Part shown: piece by piece, positions 10,277 through 20,909 of the stretch
Layout of the letters: every line of letters starts with the position of its first letter
How positions within the stretch are numbered: position 1 is the first letter of the stretch
From: Cupriavidus sp. WGlv3
GTDB lineage: Bacteria; Pseudomonadota; Gammaproteobacteria; Burkholderiales; Burkholderiaceae
Length of the DNA stretch: 64,000 nucleotides
NCBI RefSeq assembly: GCF_023952475.1
Contig: NZ_JALHRX010000005.1
Coordinates: 265,611-329,610, forward strand
Reading direction: 5' to 3'
The notes under the pieces: generated by a model
The model's database searches: none
What the model saw: only the letters and a program-made list of their open reading frames with translations
Told to the model about the DNA's origin: nothing
Program-made: the position numbers and the translations under genes

Positions 10277-11518
10277 TTACAGGTCCAGCAGCAGGCGGGC
10301 CGGATCTTCCAGCGCGTCCTTCATGGCGACCAGGCCCAGCACGGCTTCGCGGCCGTCGATGATGCGGTGGTCGTAGGACATCGCCAGGTAGTTCATCGGG
10401 CGGATCACGATCTGGCCGTCTTCCACCACCGGGCGGTCCTTGGTGGCGTGCACGCCCAGGATGGCCGACTGCGGCGGGTTGATGATCGGGGTCGACAGCA
10501 TCGAGCCGAACACGCCGCCGTTGGAGATCGAGAAGGTGCCGCCGCTCAGCTCTTCCAGCGACAGCTTGCCATCACGGGCCTTGACGCCGAACTCGGCGAT
10601 CTTCTTCTCGATGTCGGCCAGGCTCATCTGGTCGGCGTTGCGCAGGATCGGCACCACCAGGCCACGCGGCGAACCGACGGCGATACCGATGTCGAAGTAA
10701 CCGTGGTAGACGATGTCGTTGCCGTCGATCGAGGCGTTGATCAGCGGGAACTTCTTCAGCGCGTGCACCGCGGCCTTGACGAAGAACGACATGAAGCCCA
10801 GCTTCACGCCGTGTTCCTTCTCGAAGCGGTCCTTGTACTTGTTGCGCAGGTCCATCACCGGCTTCATGTTCACTTCATTGAAGGTGGTGAGGATGGCGTT
10901 GGTGGCTTGCGACTGCAGCAGGCGCTCGGCGATACGGGCACGCAGGCGGCTCATCGGCACGCGCTCTTCCGGGCGGTCGCCCAGCGCGGCGAAGTCGACC
11001 GGAGCGGAAACCTGCTGCATGGCCGGCTTGGCCGCGGCCGGGGCTGCCTTGGCGGCCGGAGCGGCGGCGGCGGCGATCGCGTCGCCCTTGGTGATGCGGC
11101 CGTCCTTGCCGGTGCCGGCAACCTGGCCAGCCGACAAACCGGCTTCGGCCATCAGCTTGGCGGCCGACGGCATCGCCACGGCGCCGGCGGCGGCCGGAGC
11201 GGCAGCAGCGGCCGGGGCCGGCGCGGCGGCAGCCGGAGCCGGTGCAGCAGCGGCCGGGGCGGCGGCGCCAGCGGTGGCTTCGGTGTCGATCTTGGCGATG
11301 ATTTCATCGGCCACGACGGTGTCGCCATCGTTCTTGACGATGATCGACAGCACGCCGGCCGACGGGGCCGGCACTTCCAGCACGACCTTGTCGGTTTCGA
11401 TTTCGATCAGGATCTCGTCCTGGGCAACGGCTTCGCCTGGCTTCTTCTTCCAGTTGAGCATGGTCGCTTCGGCGACCGATTCGGAGAGTTGCGGAACCTT
11501 GACGTCAACGATAGCCAT
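10277..11518 (-). CDS. odhB: Dihydrolipoyllysine succinyltransferase (E2 of 2-oxoglutarate dehydrogenase)
   Basis: E2 forms the core of the complex and transfers the succinyl group from E1 to CoA. The 413-residue protein has one lipoyl domain with the modified lysine K44 in [13 protein letters not shown] long Ala/Pro swinging-arm linker covers about 80-120, and a peripheral-subunit-binding domain follows ([20 protein letters not shown]). The catalytic acetyltransferase-type domain ends with SYDHRIIDG (H384, D388). A single lipoyl domain and the succinyltransferase-type C-terminus argue against pyruvate E2. The start is supported by GAGGAAT 8 nt before the ATG at 11518. Confidence 0.97.
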   Translation of the reverse strand: MAIVDVKVPQLSESVAEATMLNWKKKPGEAVAQDEILIEIETDKVVLEVPAPSAGVLSIIVKNDGDTVVADEIIAKIDTEATAGAAAPAAAAPAPAAAAPAPAAAAAPAAAGAVAMPSAAKLMAEAGLSAGQVAGTGKDGRITKGDAIAAAAAPAAKAAPAAAKPAMQQVSAPVDFAALGDRPEERVPMSRLRARIAERLLQSQATNAILTTFNEVNMKPVMDLRNKYKDRFEKEHGVKLGFMSFFVKAAVHALKKFPLINASIDGNDIVYHGYFDIGIAVGSPRGLVVPILRNADQMSLADIEKKIAEFGVKARDGKLSLEELSGGTFSISNGGVFGSMLSTPIINPPQSAILGVHATKDRPVVEDGQIVIRPMNYLAMSYDHRIIDGREAVLGLVAMKDALEDPARLLLDL

Positions 11519-11563
11519 GGTGGTGAATTCCTCGTGTTATGCGTGTTGTCGTGATGCTGGCGA

Positions 11564-11596
11564 TGCCACGCGGCGCCTGCGCGCGCCGCCGTGGCA
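11564..11596 (-). other. Intercistronic stem-loop between odhA and odhB
   Basis: TGCCACG-CGGCGC (11564-11576) pairs with GCGCCG-C-CGTGGCA (11583-11596), a 13-bp stem with one bulged base and a short loop. It ends 8 nt before the odhA stop in the 86-bp gap and has no U-run. Probably an RNA-processing or stability element. Confidence 0.55.
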
Positions 11597-11604
11597 GCCA
11601 CTGA

Positions 11605-14457
11605 TTACTTGGTCAGAACAAAGCCCTTGAGCTTGCCGAAAGCCGCGTCGAGCAGCGCTTTCTGTTGCTCGTTGTGCTTTGCGTAGTAGCCCACCGCCGG
11701 CGAAGCCGAGGCGGGGCGACCGGCATAACCGAGCTTCTGGCCGTCCGTCATGTTTTCCATGATGTAGTGCTGCACGAAGAACCAGGCGCCCTGGTTCTGC
11801 GGCTCGTCCTGGCACCACAGGATCTCGTTGGCGTTCGGGTACTTCTTCAGTTCCGCCGCCAGCGCCTTGTGCGGGAACGGGTACAGCTGTTCGAGGCGGA
11901 TGATGGCGGTGTCGTTGGCCTCGCGTTCCTTGCGCGTGTTGACCAGGTCGTAATAGACCTTGCCCGAGCACATGATGACGCGCTTGACCTTGCCGGCGTT
12001 GAGCTCTTCGTGGTCGGGGATGACCGTTTCGAAGTGGCCCTTGGCCAGGTCGGACAGCGGCGAAACGGCGTCCTTGTTACGCAGCAGCGACTTCGGCGTC
12101 ATGATCACCAGCGGCTTGCGGAACAGGCGGATCATCTGGCGGCGCAGCAGGTGGAAGATCTGGGCCGGCGTGGTCGGCTGGCAGACCTGCATGTTGTGGT
12201 CCGCGCAGAGCTGCAGAAAACGCTCGATACGGGCCGAGCTGTGTTCCGGACCCTGGCCTTCGTAACCGTGCGGCAGCATCAGCGTCAGGCCCGAGGCGCG
12301 GCCCCACTTCACTTCACCCGACGAGATGAACTGGTCGATCACCACCTGGGCGCCGTTGACGAAGTCGCCGAACTGGGCTTCCCAGATCACCAGCGCGTTC
12401 GGTTCGGCGGCCGAGTAGCCGTATTCGAAGCCGAGCACGGCTTCTTCCGACAGCACCGAGTCGATCACCGTGAACGGAGCCTGGTTTTCCGACACGTTCT
12501 GCAGCGGCACATACGAGCCGGCATCCCAGCGCTCGCGCGCCTGGTCGTGCAGCACGGCGTGGCGGTGGGTGAAGGTGCCACGCCCGGCGTCCTGGCCGGT
12601 GATACGCACCGGATAGCCCGACGACACCAGCGAGGCAAAAGCCAGGTGCTCGCCCATGCCCCAGTCCAGCGGCTGGTCGCCACGGCCCATGTTGGCGCGG
12701 TCCTTGACGACCTTCTCGACCAGCGGGTGCAGCTTCAGCGTCTCGGGCGTGGTGGTGATACGTTCGGCCAGGCGCTTCAGTTCGGTCACCGGCACGGCGG
12801 TGTCGGCGGCGTCGGTCCACTTGCGGTTCAGGAACGGCATCCAGTCGACGGCGAACTTGTTCTTGAAGTTCGACAGCACCGGATCGGCGGTGTGCTTGCC
12901 GGCGTCCATCGCGGCGCGGTATTCCTTGACCTTCTGGTCGCCGAAGTCGGCCGGAACCAGGTTCTGCGCGGCCAGCTTGTCGGCGTACAGCTTGCGCGTG
13001 CCGGGGTGCTGGGCGATCTTCTTGTACATCAGCGGCTGCGTGACCGCCGGGGTGTCCTGCTCGTTATGGCCCAGCTTGCGGAAGCAGATGATGTCGACCA
13101 CGACATCCTTGTTGAACTCCATGCGGAAGTCCACGGCCAGCTGCATGGCGTACACCACGGCTTCGGGATCGTCGCCGTTCACGTGCAGCACCGGCGCCTC
13201 GATCATCTTGACCACGTCCGTGCAGTACAGCGTCGAACGCGCGTCGCGCGGGTCCGAGGTGGTGAAGCCGATCTGGTTGTTGATGACGATGTGCATCGAG
13301 CCGCCCGTGCCGTAGCCGCGGGTCTGCGCAAGGTTCAGCGTCTCCATCACCACGCCCTGGCCGGCAAAGGCCGCGTCGCCGTGCACCTGCACCGGCAGCA
13401 CTTCCTTGTGGCCGACTTCGCCGCGGCGTTCCTGGCGGGCCTTGGCCGAGCCTTCGACCACCGGGTTGACGATTTCCAGGTGCGACGGGTTGAACGCCAG
13501 CGACAGGTGGACCGGGCCGCCTTCGGTCGAGACGTCGCTCGAGAAGCCCTTGTGGTACTTGACGTCGCCAGCCGGCAGGTCATCGACGTGCTTGCCTTCG
13601 AACTCGGCGAACAGGTCGGCGGGCATCTTGCCCAGGGTGTTGACCAGCACGTTCAGGCGGCCGCGGTGGGCCATGCCGATCACGATTTCCTGCACGCCCT
13701 TGCTGCCGGCGTGCTGGATCAGCTCGTCCATGGCAGCGATGAAGCTCTCGCCGCCTTCCAGCGAGAAGCGCTTCTGGCCGACATACTTGGTGTGCAGGAA
13801 GCGCTCCAGGCCTTCGGCCGCGGTCAGGCGGTCAAGGATGTGCTTCTTCTTTTCCAGCGTGAACACCGGCTTGGAACGCGTGGTTTCCAGGCGCTCCTGC
13901 CACCAGCGCTTCTGCGCCTGGTCGCTCACGTACATGAATTCGAAGCCGATGGTGCCGCAATACGTTTCGCGCAGGTTGTTGAGCAGCTCGCGCAGGCTCA
14001 TCGACTCCTTGCCGAAGTAGGTATTGCTGGCGTTGAAGACGATATCGAGATCGGCTTCGGAAAAACCGTAGAAGGCCGGGTCCAGATCCGGCAGGGGCGG
14101 ACGCTCCTGGCGCTTGAGCGGGTCCAGGTCAGCCCAGTGCGAACCGATGTTGCGGTAGGCGGCTATCAGCTGCGTGGCAGCGACGCGCTTGCGGCCCATG
14201 TCGGAATCGGCCGATGCAACGATGGTGCGGATGGGGCCTTGCTTGGCGCGCTCGGCGAACGAGGCAACGATGGGAGCGTGGGCGATATCCCGGCCGTTCG
14301 AGCCGTCGACGGCGGGAACGTTCTGCATCGCGTCGAAGTACGCGCGCCAATTATCGGGAACCGAGGCGGGATTCTGGAGATAGGCTTCGTACAGTTCTTC
14401 GACATAGGGGGCGTTACCGCCGAAGAGGTACGAATTGCTCTGATACTGCTGCATCAT
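11605..14457 (-). CDS. odhA: 2-oxoglutarate dehydrogenase E1 component
   Basis: E1 decarboxylates 2-oxoglutarate with thiamine diphosphate and reductively succinylates the lipoyl arm of E2 (TCA cycle). The 950-residue protein starts MMQQYQSNSYLFGGNAPYVEELYEAYLQNP, the conserved N-terminus that docks the E1. The thiamine-binding core includes IGMAHRGRLNVLVNTLGK, GDAAFAGQGVVMETLNL and DIICFRKLGHNEQDTPAVTQP. The transketolase-type second half has ISGRD-like ITGQDAGRGTFTHRHAVLHD and LMLPHGYEGQGPEHSSARIERF. Length matches the SucA/OdhA family. The second Met (14454) is an equally possible start. It heads the odh operon. Confidence 0.97.
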   Translation of the reverse strand: MMQQYQSNSYLFGGNAPYVEELYEAYLQNPASVPDNWRAYFDAMQNVPAVDGSNGRDIAHAPIVASFAERAKQGPIRTIVASADSDMGRKRVAATQLIAAYRNIGSHWADLDPLKRQERPPLPDLDPAFYGFSEADLDIVFNASNTYFGKESMSLRELLNNLRETYCGTIGFEFMYVSDQAQKRWWQERLETTRSKPVFTLEKKKHILDRLTAAEGLERFLHTKYVGQKRFSLEGGESFIAAMDELIQHAGSKGVQEIVIGMAHRGRLNVLVNTLGKMPADLFAEFEGKHVDDLPAGDVKYHKGFSSDVSTEGGPVHLSLAFNPSHLEIVNPVVEGSAKARQERRGEVGHKEVLPVQVHGDAAFAGQGVVMETLNLAQTRGYGTGGSMHIVINNQIGFTTSDPRDARSTLYCTDVVKMIEAPVLHVNGDDPEAVVYAMQLAVDFRMEFNKDVVVDIICFRKLGHNEQDTPAVTQPLMYKKIAQHPGTRKLYADKLAAQNLVPADFGDQKVKEYRAAMDAGKHTADPVLSNFKNKFAVDWMPFLNRKWTDAADTAVPVTELKRLAERITTTPETLKLHPLVEKVVKDRANMGRGDQPLDWGMGEHLAFASLVSSGYPVRITGQDAGRGTFTHRHAVLHDQARERWDAGSYVPLQNVSENQAPFTVIDSVLSEEAVLGFEYGYSAAEPNALVIWEAQFGDFVNGAQVVIDQFISSGEVKWGRASGLTLMLPHGYEGQGPEHSSARIERFLQLCADHNMQVCQPTTPAQIFHLLRRQMIRLFRKPLVIMTPKSLLRNKDAVSPLSDLAKGHFETVIPDHEELNAGKVKRVIMCSGKVYYDLVNTRKEREANDTAIIRLEQLYPFPHKALAAELKKYPNANEILWCQDEPQNQGAWFFVQHYIMENMTDGQKLGYAGRPASASPAVGYYAKHNEQQKALLDAAFGKLKGFVLTK

Positions 14458-14785
14458 GGGACGCTCACTTTTCTCCGGGTCTGCCGGAGTTCAGCGGGTT
14501 ATTCAACCTTCCGCGACACGGCTTGACCGGTTAGCGGATCGCAAACAACTCTTGGGGGCCAAAGGAGGCACTTACGCAAACGGCACCACCAGGGTGCCGC
14601 ATGTGCTGGCCGCCTCACAAGGCCCGAAAGGGCAAGTTGTGCGGGGAAGGACCTTAAGTCTTCACGGCGGTAAGAATAGCACGGATTGCGTTTGATCAAT
14701 GTGGACTTTTCGCGATACGAAACACAGCCGCGCGACAATTCCAACCGCGTTCAGCAAATTCGCAACAGCCGCACAACAATTTGAA
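14458..14785. other. Intergenic region upstream of odhA
   Basis: This 328-bp stretch has no credible gene. On the minus strand it holds the odhA leader, including a hairpin CGGCACC (14581-14587) with GGTGCCG (14593-14599). A weak promoter candidate is a -35-like TTGATC (14694-14699) and a -10-like TATTCT (14673-14678), but the 15-bp spacer is short. The ugpQ stop lies at its upper edge (14786). No FNR box or other clear operator is seen. Confidence 0.45.
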
Positions 14786-15532
14786 TCAGGGCACGATCCG
14801 GTCGACTGCGTCGGTGATCACCCCATCGAGCCCCCATTCCAGCAACTGCGCCGCTCGCGCCGGATCGTTGACGGTGTAGGCGAGGACGCGCAGGCCGGCC
14901 GCATGTGCGGTGGCGATCACGCCGGCATCCAGCTCGCGGTGGTTGGCATCGAGCGCGACGCAGCCGAGCCGGCGCACCCGCTCCAGCCAGTCACCGGGCA
15001 GGTGGTCGAGCAGCAGCGCGCGCGGCAGGTCGGGCGCGGCGCGCGCCGCGGCGGCAAGGGCCTCTTCCGAAAACGAGGACAGCAGCGGCGGCACTTCGGC
15101 GCCGGCCCACAGCGACTGCGCGTCGATGGCCACCGCGGCGCCGGTGCGTGCATCGGTGCCGGGCACCGGCTTGATCTCGATATTGACCAGGAAGCCGTTG
15201 GCGCGGGTGTAGCGCGCGATCGCCGCCAGCGTCGGCACCGGCTCGCCGGCAAAGGCCGGGCCGTGCCAGCTGCCGGCGTCGAGCAGCGCCAGTTCGCCCA
15301 GCGTCAGCGCATCCACCCTGCCCTGGCCGCTGGTGGTGCGCTCCAGGGTGGCGTCATGCATCAGCACCGGCTTGCCGTCGGCCGACAGCTTCACGTCGAA
15401 CTCGAACATGCGATAGCCAAAGCCCGCGCCGTGTCGGAACGCCGCCAGCGTGTTCTCCGGCGCCAGCTTGCCGGCGCCGCGGTGCGCGATATGGCTGGGA
15501 TAGCGCCAGGCGTTGTCGGTTGTGGTGGTCAT
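14786..15532 (-). CDS. ugpQ: Glycerophosphodiester phosphodiesterase
   Basis: UgpQ hydrolyses glycerophosphodiesters to glycerol-3-phosphate and an alcohol. The 248-residue protein has the GDPD signature: H17 in AHRGAGKLAPENT, the metal-binding pair in FEFDVKLS (E44, D46) and H59 in VLMHDATLERTTSG. No signal peptide is seen, so it acts in the cytoplasm on imported diesters. The preferred start is the ATG at 15532 (MTTTTDNAWRYPSHIAHRG), which lies 1 bp past the ugpC stop; a frame extending to 15568 would overlap ugpC. Last gene of ugpBAECQ. Confidence 0.94.
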   Translation of the reverse strand: MTTTTDNAWRYPSHIAHRGAGKLAPENTLAAFRHGAGFGYRMFEFDVKLSADGKPVLMHDATLERTTSGQGRVDALTLGELALLDAGSWHGPAFAGEPVPTLAAIARYTRANGFLVNIEIKPVPGTDARTGAAVAIDAQSLWAGAEVPPLLSSFSEEALAAAARAAPDLPRALLLDHLPGDWLERVRRLGCVALDANHRELDAGVIATAHAAGLRVLAYTVNDPARAAQLLEWGLDGVITDAVDRIVP

Positions 15533-15533
15533 G

Positions 15534-16634
<1,101 letters not shown>

Positions 16635-16644
16635 TGTGTTCCGC

Positions 16645-17493
16645 TTATTTCTCGGTTTCGACCAGGCCCTTGACGAACCACTTCTGCATCAGCACCACCA
16701 CCACCGCGGGCGGGATCATCGCCAGCATCACCGTGGCCATCACCAGGTTCCAGTCGGTGGCGGCATCGCCCGAGCGCGAGATCATCTGCGTCACGCCCAC
16801 CACTACCGGCGTCATCGACTTCTGCGTGGTGATCAGCAGCGGCCACAGGTACTGGTTCCAGCCGTAGATGAACTGGATCACGAACAGCGCGGCGATGCTG
16901 GTGCGCGACAGCGGCAGCACCACGTCCCAGAAAAAACGCAGCGGCCCGGCGCCGTCGATGCGCGCCGCTTCAGCGAGTTCATCGGGAATCGTCAGGAAGA
17001 ACTGGCGGAACAGGAAGGTCGCGGTCGCCGACGCGATGATCGGAATGGTCAGCCCGAAGTAGCTGTCGAGCAGCCCCAGGTCCGACACCACCTTGTAGGT
17101 TGGCAGGATGCGCACCTCCACCGGCAGCATCAGCGTGATGAAGATCAGCCAGAAGAAGGTCTTGCGCAGCGGAAACTTGAAGTAGACGATGGCAAAGGCC
17201 GAAATGATCGAGATCGCGATCTTGCCCAGCGCAATGCCGAGCGCCATGATCAGGCTGTTTTTCATCATGGTCGAGACCGGCGACGCGGCCTCGCCCACGC
17301 CCTGGAACAGCACGGTGCGATAGTTGTCGATCAGGTGGCTGCCGGGGATCAGCGTCATCGGCGCGTCGAGCACCTCTTCGGCGGTCAGCGTCGAGGCGAC
17401 GAAGGTCAGGTACACCGGAAACACCACGATGACGATGCCCAGGATCAGCACCGCGTGGGTCAGGAAATCGAGAAAGGGACGACGTTCTACCAT
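16645..17493 (-). CDS. ugpE: Glycerol-3-phosphate ABC transporter, permease UgpE
   Basis: One of two membrane permeases of the importer. The 282-residue protein has six predicted helices, the first at about 9-28 ([20 protein letters not shown]). The EAA loop that contacts the ATPase reads [24 protein letters not shown], in the C-terminal half as usual for MalG-type permeases. A long periplasmic loop follows the first helix. It lies 10 bp before ugpC and 12 bp after ugpA on the minus strand. Confidence 0.94.
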   Translation of the reverse strand: MVERRPFLDFLTHAVLILGIVIVVFPVYLTFVASTLTAEEVLDAPMTLIPGSHLIDNYRTVLFQGVGEAASPVSTMMKNSLIMALGIALGKIAISIISAFAIVYFKFPLRKTFFWLIFITLMLPVEVRILPTYKVVSDLGLLDSYFGLTIPIIASATATFLFRQFFLTIPDELAEAARIDGAGPLRFFWDVVLPLSRTSIAALFVIQFIYGWNQYLWPLLITTQKSMTPVVVGVTQMISRSGDAATDWNLVMATVMLAMIPPAVVVVLMQKWFVKGLVETEK

Positions 17494-17505
17494 GGGCTGT
17501 CTCCG

Positions 17506-18387
17506 TCAGTACTGGACCTTGCGTTCCACGTAGCGGAACTGCACCACGGTCAGCGCGATCACGATCACCATCAGCACCACCGACTGCGCTGCCGAGCCGC
17601 CGATGTCCATGCCGCGGAAGCCGTCATGGAAGACCTTGTAGACCAGCGTGTTGGTCGAGTTGAACGGCCCGCCGTGCGTGACCGCATCGATGATGGCGAA
17701 GGTGTCGAAGAACGCGTAGACCACGTTGATCACCATCAGGAAGAAGGTGGTCGGCGACAGCAGCGGGAACACGATCGACCAGAAGCGGCGCCACGGGCCC
17801 GCGCCGTCGATGGCGGCGGCCTCGATCAGCGAGCGCGGAATGCTTTGCAGCCCGGCCAGGAAAAACAGGAAGTTATAGCTGATCTGCTTCCAGGCCGCGG
17901 CCAGCACCACCAGCAGCAGGGCCTGGTTGCCATTGAGCAGGAAGTTCCATTCGACGCCGAGCTTGCGCAGCGCAAACGACACCACGCCCAGGGTCGGGTT
18001 GAACATGAACATCCACAGCACGCCCGCCACCGCCGGCGCCACCGCATACGGCCAGATCAGCAGGGTCTTGTAGCCCACCGCGCCGCGGATCACGCGGTCG
18101 GCAAAATAGGCCAGCGCCAGCGCGGTGGTCAGCCCCACCACGGTCACGCCCACCGCAAAGATGGCGGTGACCTGGAACGACTCGACATAGAGCGGGTCGT
18201 TCCACAGCATGCGGAAGTTGTCCAGGCCGACGAACTCCAGGTTGATGCCGAAGGCATCCTGCTGCAGCATCGACTGGTACAAGGCCTGCCCGGCGGGCAG
18301 GAAAAAGAAGATCAGCGTGATCGCGATCTGCGGCAATACCAGCAGATACGGCAGCCACGGCGAACGGAACACGACGCGTTTTTCCAT
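17506..18387 (-). CDS. ugpA: Glycerol-3-phosphate ABC transporter, permease UgpA
   Basis: Partner permease of UgpE. The 293-residue protein has six predicted helices, beginning with [20 protein letters not shown], a MalF-type layout. The ATPase-contacting EAA loop reads [30 protein letters not shown]. It follows ugpB by 149 bp on the minus strand; that gap holds a stem-loop that may reduce permease expression relative to the binding protein. Confidence 0.94.
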   Translation of the reverse strand: MEKRVVFRSPWLPYLLVLPQIAITLIFFFLPAGQALYQSMLQQDAFGINLEFVGLDNFRMLWNDPLYVESFQVTAIFAVGVTVVGLTTALALAYFADRVIRGAVGYKTLLIWPYAVAPAVAGVLWMFMFNPTLGVVSFALRKLGVEWNFLLNGNQALLLVVLAAAWKQISYNFLFFLAGLQSIPRSLIEAAAIDGAGPWRRFWSIVFPLLSPTTFFLMVINVVYAFFDTFAIIDAVTHGGPFNSTNTLVYKVFHDGFRGMDIGGSAAQSVVLMVIVIALTVVQFRYVERKVQY

Positions 18388-18475
18388 GAACGGATTCCGG
18401 CGGATGCCGCGGATGGCGGCATCGGACTAGGTATGAAGTGGCGGGCGGCCCCGATCGGTGCCGGCCACAAAGCAA

Positions 18476-18502
18476 GCGGGCGGAGGTTTCGCCGCCGCCC
18501 GC
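18476..18502 (-). other. Stem-loop between ugpB and ugpA
   Basis: GCGGGCGG (18476-18483) pairs with CCGCCCGC (18495-18502) over an 11-nt loop. Read on the minus strand it lies 34 nt after the ugpB stop and is followed by TTGCTTTG, a weak U-rich tail. Such hairpins after a binding-protein gene commonly protect or attenuate the mRNA so the periplasmic protein is made in excess. Confidence 0.5.
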
Positions 18503-18536
18503 CTGTCACGTCAGCCTGCTGGCAAGATGCGGCGCC

Positions 18537-19853
18537 CTATTCGCGCGCGGTCTTCTGGAAGCGCTCCAGCAAGTCGTTGCCGCGTGCCACCGCCGAGTCC
18601 AGCGCCGCCTTGGGCTCCTTCTTGCCGGCCCAGACAGCTTCCAGCTCCTCGTCGACCACGGTGCGGATCTGCACCATATTGCCCAGGCGCACGCCGCGCG
18701 ACTTGTCGGTGGTCTTGACCACCATCTGCTGCACCGAGACGTCGGCGCCGGGGTTCTTGTCGTAGTAGCCCGATTTCTTGGTGGCCTCGTAGGCGGCCAT
18801 GGTCACCGGCAGGTAGCCGGTGGCCTGGTGCCAGTCAGACTGGATCTCGGGGCGCGACAGGTAATTGAAGAACTTGGCGACGCCCTTGTACTCTTCAGGC
18901 TTCTTGCCACCCATCACCCACAGCGACGCGCCGCCGATGATGGTGTTCTGCGGCGCGCCCTGCACGTCCGGGTAGTACGGCAGCTGCGCCACCGCGAACG
19001 CGAACTTGGCGTTCTTGCGGATATTGGCCAGCGACGCCGACGAGCCGGTGAACATGGCGCATTCGCCGTTGTAGAACTTGGCCTGCGATTCGGCCTTGCG
19101 CCCGCCATAGCTGAAGTAGCCCTTCTTCACCATGTCCTGCAGGTTGGTGACGTGCTTGACGTGCAGCGGGCTGTTGAAGACCAGGCGCGTATCGGTGCCG
19201 CCGAAGCCGTTGTTCTTGGTGGCGTACAGCGTGTTGTGCCAGGCCGAGAAGCTTTCCAGGTGGACCCAGCCCTGCCAATCGGTGGTGTAGGCGCAGTTGG
19301 TGCCCGAGGCCTTGAGCTTGGCCGAGTACTGCATCACCTCGGGCCAGGTCTTGGGCGGCTTTTCCGGATCCAGGCCGGCCTTCTTGAAGGCGTCCTTGTT
19401 GTAGTAGAACACCGTGGTCGAGCTGTTGAACGGGAACGACAGCATCTCGCCCTTGGACGAGGTGTAGTAGCCCGCCACGGCGGGGATGTAGGCCTTCTGG
19501 TCGAACTTCTCGCCGGCGTCCTTCATCACCGTCGATACCGGCTTGATCGCGCCCTTGGCGCTCATCATGGTGGCGGTGCCGACCTCGAACACCTGCAGGA
19601 TCGCCGGCGCGCCGCCGGCGCGGAAGGCGGCGATGCCCGCCGCCATGGTCTCGTCGTAATTGCCCTTGTTGACCGGTACCACCTTGTATTCGGACTGGCT
19701 GGCGTTGAACTTGTTGGCGATCTCGTTCACCTTGTCGTTCAGCGCGCCCTGCATGGCGTGCCACCACTGGATTTCAACGGCGGCGTGCGCGCTGCCGGCC
19801 CCGGTCAGGGCGGCCAGCGCGGCGAGTTGGAGCACGGTACGGGATACGGACAT
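18537..19853 (-). CDS. ugpB: Glycerol-3-phosphate ABC transporter, periplasmic binding protein
   Basis: Periplasmic solute-binding protein that delivers sn-glycerol-3-phosphate (and glycerophosphocholine in some species) to UgpAE. The 438-residue precursor has a Sec signal peptide [20 protein letters not shown] with probable cleavage after AHA (residue 24). The mature protein begins [20 protein letters not shown], the start typical of UgpB. Conserved features include [15 protein letters not shown] and [11 protein letters not shown]. An AAGGAGAG ribosome site precedes the ATG at 19853. It leads ugpBAECQ. Confidence 0.95.
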   Translation of the reverse strand: MSVSRTVLQLAALAALTGAGSAHAAVEIQWWHAMQGALNDKVNEIANKFNASQSEYKVVPVNKGNYDETMAAGIAAFRAGGAPAILQVFEVGTATMMSAKGAIKPVSTVMKDAGEKFDQKAYIPAVAGYYTSSKGEMLSFPFNSSTTVFYYNKDAFKKAGLDPEKPPKTWPEVMQYSAKLKASGTNCAYTTDWQGWVHLESFSAWHNTLYATKNNGFGGTDTRLVFNSPLHVKHVTNLQDMVKKGYFSYGGRKAESQAKFYNGECAMFTGSSASLANIRKNAKFAFAVAQLPYYPDVQGAPQNTIIGGASLWVMGGKKPEEYKGVAKFFNYLSRPEIQSDWHQATGYLPVTMAAYEATKKSGYYDKNPGADVSVQQMVVKTTDKSRGVRLGNMVQIRTVVDEELEAVWAGKKEPKAALDSAVARGNDLLERFQKTARE

Positions 19854-19895
19854 CGGGGCTCTCCTTGGGTCTGTCTGTTGCAGTCGGTTGAAAAT

Positions 19896-19923
19896 CCGAC
19901 AGCATGTGATTTTTTTGTGACAG
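19896..19923 (-). promoter_or_regulatory. Weak Pho-box-like repeats upstream of ugpB
   Basis: On the minus strand two CTGTC words occur, CTGTCAC (19917-19923) and CTGTCGG (19896-19902), with starts 21 bp apart. PhoB sites are 11-bp direct repeats of CTGTCAT-like units, so this would need a degenerate middle unit. ugp operons are PhoB-controlled in other bacteria, which makes it worth noting, but the match is poor. Confidence 0.25.
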
Positions 19924-20033
19924 CGGCATGTTACGCCCGTCGCACCTGCGCAAGCAAATCAGCAGATTCACCAGTATGGCCGGCTCGCGGCTTTTTGCAG
20001 TGCAATAAACGAATTTGGCCGCAGATCCACGGT

Positions 20034-20039
20034 TACAAT
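20034..20039 (+). promoter_or_regulatory. Candidate -10 element of the HAD phosphatase gene
   Basis: TACAAT (5 of 6 matches) ends 8 bp before the ATG at 20048. The predicted start of transcription falls on or within 2 nt of the start codon, and no Shine-Dalgarno sequence is visible. The mRNA may be leaderless. No good -35 hexamer is seen. Confidence 0.45.
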
Positions 20040-20047
20040 GGCCCGCC

Positions 20048-20839
20048 ATGCAAACCCTGAACAAGCTCTCTAATACGGCGCTGCGCAACGTGCGCGGCGT
20101 GCTGACCGACATCGACGGCACCCTGACCACCGACGGCCGGCTGCCGGCCTCGACCTACCTCGCCCTCGACGGCCTGCGCCGGGCCGGCCTGCATGTGATC
20201 CCGGTGACCGGGCGCTGCATCGCGTGGGCCGAGATTCTGACGCGGCTGTGGCCGGTCGACGCCATCATCGGCGAGAACGGCGCGTTCTATTCGCACCTGC
20301 ACAACGGGCGGCTGCAGACCCGCTTTCTCGACGATGCGGCCACGCGCGCGCGCAACCTGGAGCGCATCCACGCATTGGGCCAGCGCATCGTGCGCGAGGT
20401 GCCCGGGTGCGCGCTGGCGTCCGACCAGGCCTGGCACGCCGCCGACCTCGCCATCGACCACGCCGAGGACGTGGTGCCCCTCCCTGAGGACGCCGTCGGG
20501 CGCATCGCGGCGCTGATGCGCGAGGCCGGCATGACTGCCACGGTCAGCTCCATCCATGTCAACGGCTGGTTCGGCCAGCATGACAAGCTGTCGATGAGCA
20601 AGCTGTGCGTGGCCGAGCTGCTGGGCGAGGACGTCGATGCGCGGCGCGACCAGTGGCTGTTTATCGGCGACTCGGCCAACGATGCCTCGATGTTTGCGCA
20701 TTTCCCGCTGTCGGTGGGCGTGGCCAATGTGCGCGATATCCTGCCGCAGCTGCCGGTGCCGCCGGCCTACATCACCGCGGCCGCGGGCGGCGAGGGTTTT
20801 GCGGAGATGGCGCAGCGGCTGGTCGAAGCGCGCGGCTGA
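20048..20839 (+). CDS. HAD-superfamily (type IIB) hydrolase, probable sugar-phosphate phosphatase
   Basis: A 263-residue haloacid-dehalogenase phosphatase. Motif I is DIDGTLT with the nucleophile D21 and acid D23, motif II is VTGR, and motif IV is FIGDSANDASMFAHF. The C2-type cap between motifs II and III and the IGENGAFY sequence resemble Cof/SPP/MPGP-type (HAD-IIB) enzymes that act on sugar phosphates; the true substrate cannot be read from sequence. I chose the ATG at 20048 (MQTLNKLSNTALRNVRG); the frame could extend to a TTG at 20015. It is convergent with ntrC and shares a bidirectional terminator with it. Confidence 0.85.
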   Translation: MQTLNKLSNTALRNVRGVLTDIDGTLTTDGRLPASTYLALDGLRRAGLHVIPVTGRCIAWAEILTRLWPVDAIIGENGAFYSHLHNGRLQTRFLDDAATRARNLERIHALGQRIVREVPGCALASDQAWHAADLAIDHAEDVVPLPEDAVGRIAALMREAGMTATVSSIHVNGWFGQHDKLSMSKLCVAELLGEDVDARRDQWLFIGDSANDASMFAHFPLSVGVANVRDILPQLPVPPAYITAAAGGEGFAEMAQRLVEARG

Positions 20840-20851
20840 ATCCCACCCGCA

Positions 20852-20891
20852 AAAGAAAAACCGGCCGGGATATCCCGGCCGGTTTTTCTTT
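20852..20891. terminator. Bidirectional intrinsic terminator between the HAD gene and ntrC
   Basis: A 40-bp perfect palindrome: nine A/G bases, then CCGGCCGGGAT, then its exact complement, ending in TTTTTCTTT. The GC core is 20861-20882, with A-runs and T-runs on opposite sides, so it can stop transcription of the plus-strand HAD gene and the minus-strand ntrC. Confidence 0.93.
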
Positions 20892-20909
20892 GCCTTGCGC
20901 ACGCGCGGC

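Noticed and set aside
8660..11554. Very long plus-strand open frame (about 960 codons) opposite lpdA and odhB
   Set aside because: It is the complement of two well-identified genes; high GC and codon bias leave the opposite frame open. The translation is His/Arg/Gly-rich with no domain, and there is no ribosome site.
11665..14526. Long plus-strand open frame (about 950 codons) opposite odhA
   Set aside because: Same effect: antisense to a conserved gene with clear motifs. Composition is typical of a shadow frame.
14691..14704. Possible FNR box TTTGATCAAT upstream of odhA
   Set aside because: TTGAT is present but the second half-site ATCAA at the right spacing is not; GTGGA follows instead.
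14458..14785. A riboswitch or attenuator leader for odhA
   Set aside because: One short hairpin is present but no known riboswitch core, leader peptide or terminator/antiterminator pair.
19896..19923. A firm Pho box for the ugp operon
   Set aside because: The two CTGTC words are 21 bp apart rather than forming 11-bp direct repeats, so it is kept only as a weak candidate.
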